The translations under genes and the position numbers were made by a program. Shown here piece after piece: positions 1 through 9,147 of a stretch of DNA of 64,000 nt (positions are counted from its first letter, which is position 1; each line of letters begins with the position of its first letter). Where the stretch lies: positions 248,001 through 312,000 of the forward strand of contig OY761536.1 of the NCBI GenBank assembly GCA_963664605.1. The letters are read 5' to 3'. Source of the DNA: JAHOYW01 sp963664605 (GTDB lineage Bacteria > Verrucomicrobiota > Lentisphaeria > Victivallales > Victivallaceae). The notes under the pieces are model-generated. The model ran no database searches. It saw only the letters and a program-made list of their open reading frames with translations, and was not told the DNA's origin.

Positions 1-1
1 C

Positions 2-412
2 GGCAAACGCACAGCGCCATCTGCATGCAACTGGCAGGAAATTGATATCTATGCGGCATTTGCTGAAGGCCTGTTCCTCTATGATGCCAAAGAACACATT
101 CTAAAACCGGTTTTAGCGAAAGATGTCAGGGCCGCAGCCGGACGCCAGAAATTCACTCAACAGGCGCCATTAAACCTGATTTTTGTCGCAAATCTGTCAA
201 AAATGGGCAGGGCTAACCAAAAAACCAAAGATTTTTATTCTGCAACCGACACCGGATTTATAAGTCAGAATGTTTATCTTTTTTGCGCTTCGGAAGGCCT
301 GGCAACTGTTGTGCTCGGCTTTGTCGACAAAGCTCTTTTGAGCAAGGAAATGAATTTAAGAGCTGATCAGAAGATAATTTTAAGTCAGCCAGTCGGCTAC
401 CCCGGAAAATAA
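2..412 (+). CDS. Nitroreductase family protein, 3' part
   Basis: The reading frame is open from the first bases of the window, so the N-terminus lies outside; about 136 residues remain. The segment begins GKRTAPSACNWQ and contains TDTGFISQNVYLFCASEG and a C-terminal VGYPGK. These are typical of the SagB/ThcOx-like nitroreductase family, whose members are FMN-dependent oxidoreductases. The RTAPSACNWQ stretch matches the flavin-phosphate binding loop of these proteins and the ISQNVYL helix lies at the dimer interface (family knowledge). Substrate cannot be told from sequence. No strong terminator follows. The next gene, the cold-shock gene, starts 160 bp downstream and probably has its own promoter. 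The family call is firm; the physiological role is unknown. Confidence 0.85.
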   Translation, partial: GKRTAPSACNWQEIDIYAAFAEGLFLYDAKEHILKPVLAKDVRAAAGRQKFTQQAPLNLIFVANLSKMGRANQKTKDFYSATDTGFISQNVYLFCASEGLATVVLGFVDKALLSKEMNLRADQKIILSQPVGYPGK

Positions 413-572
413 TTTAAAATTCTTTATAAATTAGTGATAGACAGGCACAAAAAAACTTTTTTCCCAATTTTTGTTGCTTTTTGCTGCTCTATGGAGTACA
501 TTAAGGGAGTAAAATTCTTTTTTGGGCAGAAAACTGCGGATAGAATTAATAAATCAAAGCAAGAGGTACGCT

Positions 573-776
573 ATGAGTACAGGTACAGTAAAGTGGTTTA
601 ATTCAGACAAAGGTTATGGATTTATCACTCCCGACGAAGGTGACAAAGATTTGTTTGTGCATCATTCAGAAATCAAGGTTTCCGGATATGCAACACTTGA
701 TGAAGGTCAGAAAGTTGAATACGAAGTTGGCGAAGGACAAAAAGGTCCATGCGCTAAAAACGTTATTCCTCAATAA
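573..776 (+). CDS. Cold-shock protein, CspA family
   Basis: A 67-residue single OB-fold domain that binds single-stranded RNA and DNA and melts mRNA secondary structure. RNP1 (KGYGFI, residues 13-18) and RNP2 (LFVHH, residues 27-31) are both intact. The length equals the family norm. An in-frame ATG exists at 522, but the ATG at 573 is preferred. It gives the canonical MSTGTVKWFN start and has an AAGAGG ribosome binding site at 561-566; the 17 extra residues have no counterpart in the family. About 150 bp without a gene lies upstream, consistent with the long 5' leader common in cold-shock mRNAs (inference). The gene is closed by a clear intrinsic terminator at 816-848, so it looks monocistronic. 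Confidence 0.95.
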   Translation: MSTGTVKWFNSDKGYGFITPDEGDKDLFVHHSEIKVSGYATLDEGQKVEYEVGEGQKGPCAKNVIPQ

Positions 777-815
777 ATTATATATTACTCATCAGAGTAA
801 AATAATAGTTTTGAA

Positions 816-848
816 AAGAGCAGGCTTTAATGCCTGTTCTTTTTTTTG
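816..848 (+). terminator. Intrinsic terminator of the cold-shock gene
   Basis: A 10 bp stem (AAGAGCAGGC at 816-825 with GCCTGTTCTT at 832-841, one G-T pair) closes a 6-nt loop and runs into eight or more T residues. It lies 39 bp after the cold-shock stop codon and is oriented for plus-strand transcription. Confidence 0.9.
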
Positions 849-940
849 TTTTATTTTTTGCTTTTTTCATCCCTTAAGTTATTTTAATCCTAAAATATAA
901 AGTTGCTTATATTAATTCTTAATTTGATGGAGAGATAATC

Positions 941-1933
941 ATGTTATGTGAAAAATGCGGCAGCCAGATTTCTGAAGATAAAACCCATTGCGTCAAATGT
1001 GAAAAATCTCTTGAGGCAAGGAACAGATGTTCATCTTTCGATGGAACGAGTGAAAAACAGTTCTATACACATTCAGGTAAAATTGCACCCCAACTGGTTC
1101 TCGGAGTGCCGATTCTTCTAATTGTATTTACTTTGCTGGCATTCACTTATGCATACACTGTGGTATATATACCGATTATCGGGTATCTAAGTTTTCTTCT
1201 GACTATAGGTTTCGCGCTTGGCGTCGGTTTTTCAACAGCCGTAGTCCTGCAGTTCTTTAAGACTCGTAACTCTATATTTGCGTTTTGTTTCGGAATGGGA
1301 GCAGGTATTATTGCACTATATGCGGCATGGGTCACTTTTGAATATGTATTCCTGAACAAAGTTTCCGATGAAAATATTGAACTGTTTCGTATAGCCAATC
1401 CCCGGGTTACCTGGGACATAGCCTGTTTCATTGCGGAAAAAGGATGGTATTCTATCCGGAGCTTTACTCCAAAAGGCGTGGTCTTGTGGGCTTTCTGGGG
1501 CATAGAAGCCTGTATTATAATCGGAGCTCCGGCTTATATGGCACATTCCTTTATTAAAGATTCAGTATTTTGCGAATCCTGCAAAGGCTGGGCGGATGAT
1601 CACAAAAACAAACTTATCTTTGAATATCTCAGCGAAAGTGAACTGAAGCAGAAACTGACCGTTCAAGACATGAGTTTTCTGGATAGTATCCTGAAAGTAA
1701 AACGCACCGCTGAATCTTTCTATCGTATAGACTGCAGCGCCTGCTGCACCTGTGACAACCTTTATACCTTGTCGCTTCTGAGGGTAACAAGAACCTGGGA
1801 TAAAGAAGGCAAGGAAACTGATAAAGAAAAATATATACTCAAAAACCTGTTCATCTGCAAAGCAACTTTCGATAGACTGAACAACGCAAAGCCGAATGTT
1901 TCCGGGGCAACTGACAACGCCGGTGAAAGTTAA
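941..1933 (+). CDS. Zinc-ribbon membrane protein, unknown function
   Basis: 330 residues. The N-terminus is a short zinc ribbon with two CxxC pairs: CEKC at residues 3-6 and CVKC at 17-20. Then come several hydrophobic segments, roughly residues 50-75, 78-105, 110-135 and 185-205, which look like transmembrane helices. The C-terminal third is soluble and has two further cysteine clusters, CESCKGW near 215 and CSACCTC near 270, which could bind a second metal. The start is supported by GGAGAG at 929-934. The family is not recognised. The design (cytosolic zinc ribbon plus membrane helices) resembles many uncharacterised zinc-ribbon membrane proteins. The neighbours are unrelated and give no functional hint. 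Confidence 0.75.
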   Translation: MLCEKCGSQISEDKTHCVKCEKSLEARNRCSSFDGTSEKQFYTHSGKIAPQLVLGVPILLIVFTLLAFTYAYTVVYIPIIGYLSFLLTIGFALGVGFSTAVVLQFFKTRNSIFAFCFGMGAGIIALYAAWVTFEYVFLNKVSDENIELFRIANPRVTWDIACFIAEKGWYSIRSFTPKGVVLWAFWGIEACIIIGAPAYMAHSFIKDSVFCESCKGWADDHKNKLIFEYLSESELKQKLTVQDMSFLDSILKVKRTAESFYRIDCSACCTCDNLYTLSLLRVTRTWDKEGKETDKEKYILKNLFICKATFDRLNNAKPNVSGATDNAGES

Positions 1934-2012
1934 GAATCACCCAAAAGATAAAAACAAACAGCCCTAAATTACAGGTGACTGTTCTCCAACAAATAAAATA
2001 ACAGGACAAAAA

Positions 2013-3416
2013 ATGATTATTAAAAACGGGTATACCAATAGTCATGACTTACCGAAACCAGTCTTACCGCCGGAAAACGAAAAATTAATTGAACTTTATT
2101 ATGATGCCTGGCGGCTCGCTAAAGAGCATGTAAGACACGATGCGCGTTTCCCTGCCCCTTATTTCATGGACGAAGGTTTTTGCCCTGAATACTCCTGGGT
2201 CTGGGACACCTGCTTTATGTCCATGTTTTGCCGTTATGCCGCAGACCTTTTTCCCGGTATCGAATCACTTGACAACTTCTATGCAATCCAGAAAGAAGAT
2301 GGTTACATAACCATGACCGTCCAGGTCGATACTGGTGATGACGCCTATCCGCTTCCCCACGGAAGAATCAATCCCCCCCTATTCGCCTGGGTAGAATGGG
2401 ACAACTATAAAATAACTGGAGACTCTTCACGCTTTGAGCGCGTCCTCCCGCATTTACTTAAGCTGGATGAATGGATAGAGAAAAACCGTCGCCGTGAAGA
2501 TGGCTCGTATTGGTTTGCCGACTGCGGCTCTTCGGGCATGGACAACTCGCCCCGCACCTGCCGCGTCGACAACTTCGGCAATAACACTAACTTTATTGAT
2601 CTCGCCTCTCAGCAGGCTTTCGCTGCCAACTGTATAGCAAAAATAGCTAATGTAACCGGCAACCGGGAAACCGCCGCTAAATACCTTGCCCTTTTCAAAA
2701 AACGCTCTGATTTCATCAACGAAAAACTTTGGGCCTCCCGCGATCACTTTTATTACGATGCCTATCTGGACGGACATTTTACCGGGTGCAAAACCGTCGC
2801 TTCATTCTGGCCTATGCAGGCAGAGGTGGCAGCTCCCGTGCAAGCTGCAAAGCTGGTTGAACATCTGGAAAATCCCTCCGAGTTTAATCGACCGCACTCC
2901 ATTCCCACCCTGTCTTACGACAATCCAAATTTCAAAGATGATGGCGGATACTGGTTAGGAGCGGTTTGGGCTCCGACTAACTACATGGTGGTCAAAGGGC
3001 TTGAGAAATACGGATTCAACAAACAGGCAAAAGAAATTGCTATTCGCCATCTAAGCCATATGAAAACCGTCTACGACGAGTGCACTCCTCACACAATATG
3101 GGAATGCTATTCATCCGAATTCTCCAGGCCGGCAGAACGCGAGGAAGGAGGACGCGTCAGGCCGGATTTTGTCGGATGGAGCGGCTTGGGACCGATTTCA
3201 ATGCTTATTGAGAACATAATAGGTCTTCGTATAGACTACCCGGCTGGAAAAATAACTTGGTTCAGTAACGAGATAGGCGAACATGGTGTAGAAAACCTGC
3301 GCTTTGGCCCCCACAGGATCTCGGTTGTAGCCAAAGCAAGAAAATCTACAACCGAAATTCCTGAAATCATTGTGGAAGCCGATTGTAAAGTAGCCATCGA
3401 TTTTCAAACGTTCTGA
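2013..3416 (+). CDS. Glycoside hydrolase, GH63/GH37-like (trehalase/mannosylglycerate hydrolase type)
   Basis: 467 residues with an (alpha/alpha)6-barrel character. Residues 174-181 read SGMDNSPR, the signature around the catalytic Asp (Asp177) of GH37/GH63 enzymes. Near residue 315 there is GGYWLGAVWAPTNY, a second conserved block, and near 60 YSWVWDTCFM. There is no signal peptide, so the enzyme is probably cytoplasmic. Known relatives hydrolyse trehalose, mannosylglycerate or glucosylglycerate; which of these applies cannot be decided. The start lies 79 bp after the previous stop with AGGAC upstream. It stands alone, convergent with the PHP gene. Family call good, substrate open. Confidence 0.82.
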   Translation: MIIKNGYTNSHDLPKPVLPPENEKLIELYYDAWRLAKEHVRHDARFPAPYFMDEGFCPEYSWVWDTCFMSMFCRYAADLFPGIESLDNFYAIQKEDGYITMTVQVDTGDDAYPLPHGRINPPLFAWVEWDNYKITGDSSRFERVLPHLLKLDEWIEKNRRREDGSYWFADCGSSGMDNSPRTCRVDNFGNNTNFIDLASQQAFAANCIAKIANVTGNRETAAKYLALFKKRSDFINEKLWASRDHFYYDAYLDGHFTGCKTVASFWPMQAEVAAPVQAAKLVEHLENPSEFNRPHSIPTLSYDNPNFKDDGGYWLGAVWAPTNYMVVKGLEKYGFNKQAKEIAIRHLSHMKTVYDECTPHTIWECYSSEFSRPAEREEGGRVRPDFVGWSGLGPISMLIENIIGLRIDYPAGKITWFSNEIGEHGVENLRFGPHRISVVAKARKSTTEIPEIIVEADCKVAIDFQTF

Positions 3417-3467
3417 AAATTAAAAGTAGAATAAGCATACAAAGACAATATCAATTTGCGTTCAAAA

Positions 3468-4565
3468 CTATAAAACAGCTTGAAAACTTATTAATTCTCT
3501 TTGCCTTTCCCGAAGTCTGATAATATTTTCATACCGTCCGAATTCGGGGTGGAGATTATTGTCTTTCCCGCAGCCCAGTTCAAGGCCTTCACCCGGCTGG
3601 TTATGGTCATCAGAACCATTTGTAAAAAGCAATGGAAGCTTACCAGGGTGCTCACGGTTATAGCGTTGCCGCAGGCCTTCAAAAACCTCTATCTGAGGCA
3701 GACCGCATTCCGGGCATATTGCATTGCGCCAGCCATCGACCTCAAGAGTCTGCAAACCGCATTCTGCCAGTTCACAAATAATTTTATACAAATCTTCATT
3801 GCCGAGCTTTTCTTTGCTCCGCAACTCCGTTGGATGCGCAATTCCCGGCAGCCCGCCCCATTTCCTTATGTGTTTTACAAATGCTTCAGGAGAAATATCC
3901 ATATCCAGTTCCAACGACACATTCAACATATCATCACGAGTAGTATAACTCCCGTGAAAATGCTTGACATCGCTAGACAATCCAGCCTCAGCTAACCGCA
4001 AGCCGTATTTCTGCCACATGATGACGCTGATGTCACCTTTAGTGGAAACCCCGTTACGGACAAAACGGTCAATATCAGCGGGCGTTATTTCGGCAGAAAA
4101 GTTTAGTTTTGCAAAACATGCCGGTACTCGTGCCATCATAGCGCTTAATTGCTTTTCCTTGGCTGCCCGGATGGGTTCGCAAATCTCATCAAAAACTCCC
4201 GAATCAAGCTCTTTTAAAAAACATTCCCGGTCCGGGAAATGTCCTATAATCTCAATTCCTGAACGGTCAGTATAAAATTCAATCGCCGGAATAATATCTA
4301 TTCCGAAAATCTTTCCAGCTTCAATAGCTTCCCGTTGGCCGTCAACTACGTCGTGGTCGGAAATCGCTATGCCTTTCATCCCTCGCCGCCAAGCCTCGAA
4401 CACCCTGCCGGACGGGGAATTGTAGCCATCAGAATAAAAAGAATGACAATGCAGATCCGCCTCACAAACCGCATACATATCGGGTCTAAAGTTTTCTGCG
4501 AGCCAGCGCGCGGCCTCAAGACGTTTTTCAACTTTGCAATGAAAATCATTTATTTGTATCAGCAC
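3468..4565 (-). CDS. PHP-domain phosphoesterase-like protein
   Basis: 365 residues. The PHP metal-binding motif DLHCHSFYSDG starts at Asp37 (His39 and His41), followed by the second motif SDHDVVDG and later conserved His positions (GIAHPTE, NGSDDHNQPGE). PHP domains bind two or three metals and act as phosphoesterases; stand-alone versions hydrolyse 3',5'-nucleotides or sugar phosphates. The start is GTG at 4563-4565 with AAAAAGGA about 7 bases upstream, a very good ribosome binding site. The first 34 residues form an extension before the PHP core. It has no SD-linked neighbour and is transcribed away from the ptsHI operon. Specific substrate unknown. Confidence 0.85.
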   Translation of the reverse strand: MLIQINDFHCKVEKRLEAARWLAENFRPDMYAVCEADLHCHSFYSDGYNSPSGRVFEAWRRGMKGIAISDHDVVDGQREAIEAGKIFGIDIIPAIEFYTDRSGIEIIGHFPDRECFLKELDSGVFDEICEPIRAAKEKQLSAMMARVPACFAKLNFSAEITPADIDRFVRNGVSTKGDISVIMWQKYGLRLAEAGLSSDVKHFHGSYTTRDDMLNVSLELDMDISPEAFVKHIRKWGGLPGIAHPTELRSKEKLGNEDLYKIICELAECGLQTLEVDGWRNAICPECGLPQIEVFEGLRQRYNREHPGKLPLLFTNGSDDHNQPGEGLELGCGKDNNLHPEFGRYENIIRLRERQRELISFQAVL

Positions 4566-4909
4566 ATTTATTCCTTTTTTATCAAAATTTACACAGCGAA
4601 TAATAAATATATTATCTTTTATAATTTTTTATAGTAAAAGAACGGCTAAAAGCCTGAAATATTTGTTTCGTCAGAGCTTTGCAGGAAAGCCGTTTACCAT
4701 TGATTAATATTATTTTTATATTAAAATGATATTTTTGTATTAAATAAAACGGGAATATCACAGGATGTTTTCTTGAAATTTTGATTATTTCATGTTATTT
4801 TACAACATGTCGGATAGTCTATGTTTTGTGGTTTAACATATTCTGTTTAGAATAATTTATTGATGAAAACAAAATCATATATAAGAGAAGATGCGGGAAA
4901 ACAACGGTT
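4566..4909. other. Intergenic region between divergent PHP gene and ptsH
   Basis: 344 bp, very AT-rich, with no convincing open frame. It must hold promoters for both directions. The best plus-strand candidate is TTGTGG (4826-4831), a 16 bp spacer and TAGAAT (4848-4853), about 55 bp before ptsH. Arms AACGGCT (4641-4647) and AGCCGTT (4688-4694) could pair across 40 nt, on the PHP-gene side. No known riboswitch was recognised. Confidence 0.5.
4826..4853 (+). promoter_or_regulatory. Candidate promoter of ptsH-ptsI
   Basis: The -10 TAGAAT matches the sigma70 consensus at five of six positions; the -35 TTGTGG is weak (three of six) and the spacer is 16 bp. It would give a leader of about 50 nt before the ptsH ATG. 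Prediction only. Confidence 0.35.
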
Positions 4910-5182
4910 ATGGCAGAGGCGCAGAAGAAAGTAAAAATTATAAACACCCTTGGTTTGCATGCCCGGCCCGCATCATTATTTGTTAAAGTCGCAACCAGTT
5001 TTAAGTCTGAAATAATTGTTGAAAAGGACGGAGAAGAAGTAAACGGTAAAAGTCTGATGGGGCTGCTAATGCTTGCCGCCGCATCAGGAAGCATTATTAA
5101 TATTTCAGCAAAAGGTGAAGACTGCGAACATGCTTTAAAAGCTATTGTTGAATTAATAGAAAGAAAATTTGAAGAGGAATAA
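4910..5182 (+). CDS. ptsH: HPr phosphocarrier protein
   Basis: 90 residues, the usual HPr size. The phosphorylation site LGLHARPAS places the active His at residue 17. The regulatory serine motif NGKSLMGLL places Ser48 at the position of Ser46 in Gram-positive HPr, so phosphorylation by HPr kinase is possible. HPr takes phosphate from Enzyme I at His17 and passes it to sugar-specific EIIA domains or regulators. The upstream ribosome site is weak (GGGA). The Enzyme I gene follows 5 bp after the stop, an operon with shared expression. No EII component is present nearby, so in this locus HPr could act mainly in regulation (inference). Confidence 0.95.
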   Translation: MAEAQKKVKIINTLGLHARPASLFVKVATSFKSEIIVEKDGEEVNGKSLMGLLMLAAASGSIINISAKGEDCEHALKAIVELIERKFEEE

Positions 5183-5187
5183 GCATA

Positions 5188-6978
5188 GTGTCTGAAGCAA
5201 AAGAGAAAATATATCACGGTATCGGAGCTTCTCCCGGCATTGCGATCGGAAAAGTACTGCTCATCAAAGAACACAGCACATCCTATGTCAAACCGGAAGA
5301 TACTACTATTACCCCAGAACAGGTTGACGCTGAAATTGAAAAATTTGACAGGGCTTTGAATAGAACCCGTAACGAACTTGAAGATCTTCAAAAGCGGGTA
5401 CTTAATAAACTTCAATCTCATGAAGCAAGCATCTTTGACGCACATCTGCTGATCGTTGACGACCAAATGCTGCAGAGCGAAGTACATGATAGTATAAGAA
5501 ACCAACTAATCTCTGCCGATTGTGCTTTTTTCAAGATCATGGAACGTTATGTCACAGCGATTTCGGTCATGAAAGACGATTATATAAAAGAACGGGTCGC
5601 GGATATAAAGGATGTCGCCTCAAGGGTATTAGCCAATCTGCGGGAAACAAACCGCCCCGCCCTGGATTACCTTGAGGACATGCGAATTATAATCGCTCAC
5701 GACTTGACCCCTTCGGACACAGTCCTGCTTGACCGCCAGAAAGTACAGGCTTTCGCGATTGAGAGCGGCAGCAATACGTCACACACGGCAATTCTCGCAC
5801 GCTCAATGCAGATACCGTCCGTTGTTAATATTCAGGGAAACATAGTCGATAAACTTGAAAATGATGATAATATAATTGTTGACGGCTTTATCGGCACAGT
5901 TATTGTCCATCCCAGCGAAAAGACCCGCAAAGCTTATCAGTTGAAGGCAAAAGAGGAAGGGCGTTTTTATATTGATTTGATTCGTGAAAGCCGCCTCCGT
6001 CCGGAAACCCTTGACGGCTTCACCGTACAGTTGGCTTCCAATATTGAAACTCTGGCAGACATCCAGACCGCAAAAAAATTCGGCACTAGCGGAGTCGGTT
6101 TGTTCCGTACCGAATATATGTATATGGGGAACAAGGAACTGCCCACGGAAGAAGCCCAGGTAGAAACATTTAAAAACTTAATCAAAGAAATGAATGGAGA
6201 GCCTGTAATCGTCAGGACACTGGATATCGGCGGCGATAAATATTGCGAAAACTTGTCGCTCCGCAAAGAAGCCAATCCGTTTTTGGGGCTGCGTGCAATC
6301 CGGCTCTGCCTGCATGAATGTCAGGATGTTTTCCGAACTCAACTGCGTGCTCTGCTTCGGGCGGGAGCTATTGGAAACCTTAAAATAATGCTGCCGATGA
6401 TCTCATGCGTTCAGGAAGTATTGCAAGTTAAGAAGATCATTGAAAATTTGAAAAAAGAACTATCCAAAGAAGGCCTGCCTTTCAACCGCAATATTGAAGT
6501 AGGTATTATGATCGAGACTCCAGCCGCGGCATTAATGGCGGAACATTTCGCTAAACACGTTGACTTTTTCAGTATCGGCACGAATGATCTGATCCAATAT
6601 ACTATCGCTATCGACCGTGATAATGAAAGGGTATCTTATCTCTATGAACCAACCAATCCGGCAATCCTGTATTTAATAAAAAATGTTGTGGAAGCCGCTA
6701 AAAAGAACCGTATTTGGGTCAGCGTCTGCGGACAAATGGCAGGCAGCCCGCAATATGTTCCATTGCTGCTGGGGATGGGCGTACATGAATTAAGCATGGT
6801 TCCAATGTCTCTTGGCGCGATACGACGTATTATTCGCAAGCTGAATATGCATGAGGCTGAAGTCGCGGCAGAAAAAGCATTGAAATGCTCAAAAGCACAG
6901 GATGCTTTGAACATTTCATTGGAACTGCTAAAGAAGATTGAACCGGAAATCACCGATCTGGCATTCCGCGGGTTATAG
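5188..6978 (+). CDS. ptsI: PTS Enzyme I (phosphoenolpyruvate-protein phosphotransferase)
   Basis: 596 residues, full length for Enzyme I (about 575 is usual). The enzyme transfers phosphate from phosphoenolpyruvate to HPr. The N-terminal phosphohistidine domain contains GSNTSHTAILARS with the active-site histidine at His199. The C-terminal PEP-binding TIM barrel contains FRTEYMYM, GTNDLIQYT and VCGQMAG with the conserved catalytic Cys514. The start is GTG at 5188, 5 bp after the ptsH stop; its ribosome site (GAAGAGG, 5171-5177) lies inside the end of ptsH. Together with ptsH it forms the general PTS energy-coupling pair. A HAD phosphatase gene follows with only 2 bp between, so three genes are probably cotranscribed. 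Confidence 0.96.
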   Translation: MSEAKEKIYHGIGASPGIAIGKVLLIKEHSTSYVKPEDTTITPEQVDAEIEKFDRALNRTRNELEDLQKRVLNKLQSHEASIFDAHLLIVDDQMLQSEVHDSIRNQLISADCAFFKIMERYVTAISVMKDDYIKERVADIKDVASRVLANLRETNRPALDYLEDMRIIIAHDLTPSDTVLLDRQKVQAFAIESGSNTSHTAILARSMQIPSVVNIQGNIVDKLENDDNIIVDGFIGTVIVHPSEKTRKAYQLKAKEEGRFYIDLIRESRLRPETLDGFTVQLASNIETLADIQTAKKFGTSGVGLFRTEYMYMGNKELPTEEAQVETFKNLIKEMNGEPVIVRTLDIGGDKYCENLSLRKEANPFLGLRAIRLCLHECQDVFRTQLRALLRAGAIGNLKIMLPMISCVQEVLQVKKIIENLKKELSKEGLPFNRNIEVGIMIETPAAALMAEHFAKHVDFFSIGTNDLIQYTIAIDRDNERVSYLYEPTNPAILYLIKNVVEAAKKNRIWVSVCGQMAGSPQYVPLLLGMGVHELSMVPMSLGAIRRIIRKLNMHEAEVAAEKALKCSKAQDALNISLELLKKIEPEITDLAFRGL

Positions 6979-6980
6979 AT

Positions 6981-7673
6981 ATGGACGGCATAAAGGTAAT
7001 CGCTTTTGATGCAGATGACACCTTATGGGAAAATCAACCTCATTTCACCCAGACTATAAACGAATTTACTAAGCTTTTAAAACCGTATTGCTCTGAGGGG
7101 ACAAGTGAAAAGGCCATCCTTGCCGCTCAAGTTGATAATCTTCCGATATATGGCTTCGGCGCCAGATCTTTAACTTTATCAATGCTTCAGACCGCTTGTA
7201 AATTATCAAATCACCATATTGATGCTTTAGGTATTGAAAAAATAATTGAACTCGGCAGAAAACTTCTGACCATGCCGGTCGAACTTTTAGATTCTGCTGA
7301 AGAAGTCATAAAAGAGCTCAAAGGGAAATACCGCCTGATATTGATAACCAAGGGGGATTTGGTGGAACAGGAACGCAAATTGCGCGATTCAGGTTTAAGC
7401 AAATATTTTCATCATATTGAAATATTGAGTGATAAAAGAATAGAAGATTACAAAAATTTATTTGACCGGCTTGATGTGACACCGAAAGAATTTATCATGA
7501 TAGGAAATTCCCTGAAATCAGATATAATCCCGGTTCTTGAACTGAACGCCAAAGCTATTTACATTCCATATCACAGCACCTGGGAGCACGAGCACGTTAG
7601 CGACTATGACTTAGGGCATAAGAATCTGACTAAAATAGAAAAATTAAGCGATCTGATTGGAATGCTCATATAA
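6981..7673 (+). CDS. HAD-superfamily hydrolase
   Basis: 230 residues. HAD motif I FDADDTLW gives nucleophile Asp10 and acid/base Asp12; motif II is LILITKGD; motif IV appears as IGNSLKSDI. The DADDTLW variant is typical of a subgroup of small phosphatases related to phosphoglycolate phosphatase and 2-haloacid dehalogenase. A helical cap lies between motifs I and II. It probably hydrolyses a phosphorylated metabolite in the cytoplasm. It begins 2 bp after ptsI and likely belongs to that operon. It is convergent with rmuC, whose stop lies 2 bp away, with no visible hairpin between them. Substrate unknown. Confidence 0.85.
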   Translation: MDGIKVIAFDADDTLWENQPHFTQTINEFTKLLKPYCSEGTSEKAILAAQVDNLPIYGFGARSLTLSMLQTACKLSNHHIDALGIEKIIELGRKLLTMPVELLDSAEEVIKELKGKYRLILITKGDLVEQERKLRDSGLSKYFHHIEILSDKRIEDYKNLFDRLDVTPKEFIMIGNSLKSDIIPVLELNAKAIYIPYHSTWEHEHVSDYDLGHKNLTKIEKLSDLIGMLI

Positions 7674-7675
7674 AT

Positions 7676-8980
7676 TTATGGTTCAATGAGTTTGCTTGTT
7701 TCGCTTTCCCCTTCAGCGAGAGTGGCAATACTCTGAGGCATTTCCTTTTTGACTTTCACACCAAGCTCAACAAAACCTTCAGCCTGACGGATTAAATTAC
7801 CTTTGCCAAGAGTCAGTTTGTTCATCGCATCCTGATAAGTTTTATCAACTGTATCAAGTTGTTTGCCTATTTTTTCGAAGTCTTCAAGGAAACCGCGCAG
7901 TTTGTCATAGACCGCACCCGCCTTATCAGCAATCTGCCTGGAATTTTCATTCTGCCGCTCGTAACGCCAAATGTTCTCAATAGTACGTAAAGTCGCCAGC
8001 AAAGTCGTCGGGGTTACAACCACTATTTTCTTTTCAAAGGCGGTATTGAAAAGCTTTTCATCGGATTGAAAAGCCGCCATAAAAGCAGCGTCTATCGGCA
8101 TGAACAGCAAGATAAAATCTAAAGAACGCAAGCCCTTAAGACTGGAATAATCCTTACCGCTGAGATTATTTATATGTTCGCGCACCGAGTGAACATGAGC
8201 GGCAAGAGCTTTTTTTTGTTCGTCCGCATTATCGCTGTTAATATATTCATTGTAATGGATCAATGATACCTTGGAGTCAATTATTATGTCTTTTCCTTCA
8301 GGCAGATGAATGATGACGTCAGGCTTAAGAAGGCTGTTTTCCGTATTGCGGAAAGCTTTTTGTATCTCGTATTCCCTGCCTTTTCTTAACCCGGATTGCT
8401 CAAGGACTTTTTCAAGAATCATTTCTCCCCAATTTCCCTGGGCTTTATTGTCGCCTTTCAAAGCCCGCGTAAGGCTTTTGGCTTCTTTATTCATTTCCTG
8501 ATTAAGGGTTTGAAGTTGTTCAATATGCCCCCGCAGGGTATTTCTGTCCTTTGCGTCTTCGTGATGAATTTCGTCAACGCGTTTTCGAAAATCCCCCAAC
8601 TGGGTATGCATGGGTTTAAGGAGTTCGTTCAGACTGCTTTTATTCTGTTCCGCAAAGCGTTTGCTTTTTTCCTCCAGAATTTTATTTGCCAGGTTTTCGA
8701 ATTCCACAGTCATGCGTTTTTTGACTTCTTCAAACTCCTTAAGACGTTCTTCATTCTGTTTTTTTTGTTCCTCAAGGCGGGTTTTAAGCTCAGAATGACC
8801 TGCCATACTGCTTGCCGCCTGTTCGGTAAGGGTGTTTATTTTTTCATCCTTTTCCGCAAGAGCAGCCTCCAGCCGGGCAAGCTGCGCCTTGCGTTCCTTT
8901 GAAATAAAATAGTGGATCAGGAGGCCCAGAGCCAGCCCCAGAAGCAAAGCGATTAAAGGATAAATTGTTTCCATTGTCAT
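7676..8980 (-). CDS. rmuC: DNA recombination protein RmuC
   Basis: 434 residues. One N-terminal membrane helix (about residues 5-25) is followed by a long coiled coil (about 30-120) and the RmuC domain. The conserved block NWGEMILEKVLEQSGL and the later SLDFILLFMPIDAAFMAA identify the family. RmuC limits inversion recombination between short inverted repeats and is predicted to have a restriction-like nuclease fold (family knowledge). Two in-frame ATGs occur two codons apart at the start; the outer one is reported. It is a single gene, convergent with the HAD gene and divergent from the tail-tube-like cluster. Confidence 0.93.
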   Translation of the reverse strand: MTMETIYPLIALLLGLALGLLIHYFISKERKAQLARLEAALAEKDEKINTLTEQAASSMAGHSELKTRLEEQKKQNEERLKEFEEVKKRMTVEFENLANKILEEKSKRFAEQNKSSLNELLKPMHTQLGDFRKRVDEIHHEDAKDRNTLRGHIEQLQTLNQEMNKEAKSLTRALKGDNKAQGNWGEMILEKVLEQSGLRKGREYEIQKAFRNTENSLLKPDVIIHLPEGKDIIIDSKVSLIHYNEYINSDNADEQKKALAAHVHSVREHINNLSGKDYSSLKGLRSLDFILLFMPIDAAFMAAFQSDEKLFNTAFEKKIVVVTPTTLLATLRTIENIWRYERQNENSRQIADKAGAVYDKLRGFLEDFEKIGKQLDTVDKTYQDAMNKLTLGKGNLIRQAEGFVELGVKVKKEMPQSIATLAEGESETSKLIEP

Positions 8981-9147
8981 TCCGTGAAATTTATTTTATA
9001 ATTATAACAATAGCACATGAAAGAATATGCACAAGTTATCTTATCCAGATACTTTTAAAGAAATCCAGCTCTTATTTCGAGAACCGGTTGACAAGTTTTT
9101 TTATTGGTAAGAGGCACATGGGGTGTTTCTGAAAAATAAAAAATGTA

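Noticed and set aside
1147..1503. Minus-strand open frame inside the zinc-ribbon membrane protein gene
   Set aside because: It is antisense to a better-supported gene, with no ribosome site or recognisable domain.
3501..3995. Plus-strand open frame across the PHP gene
   Set aside because: The minus strand encodes clear PHP metal motifs; the plus frame has no domain.
4819..5505. Minus-strand open frame across ptsH and ptsI
   Set aside because: Shadow of two strongly conserved genes.
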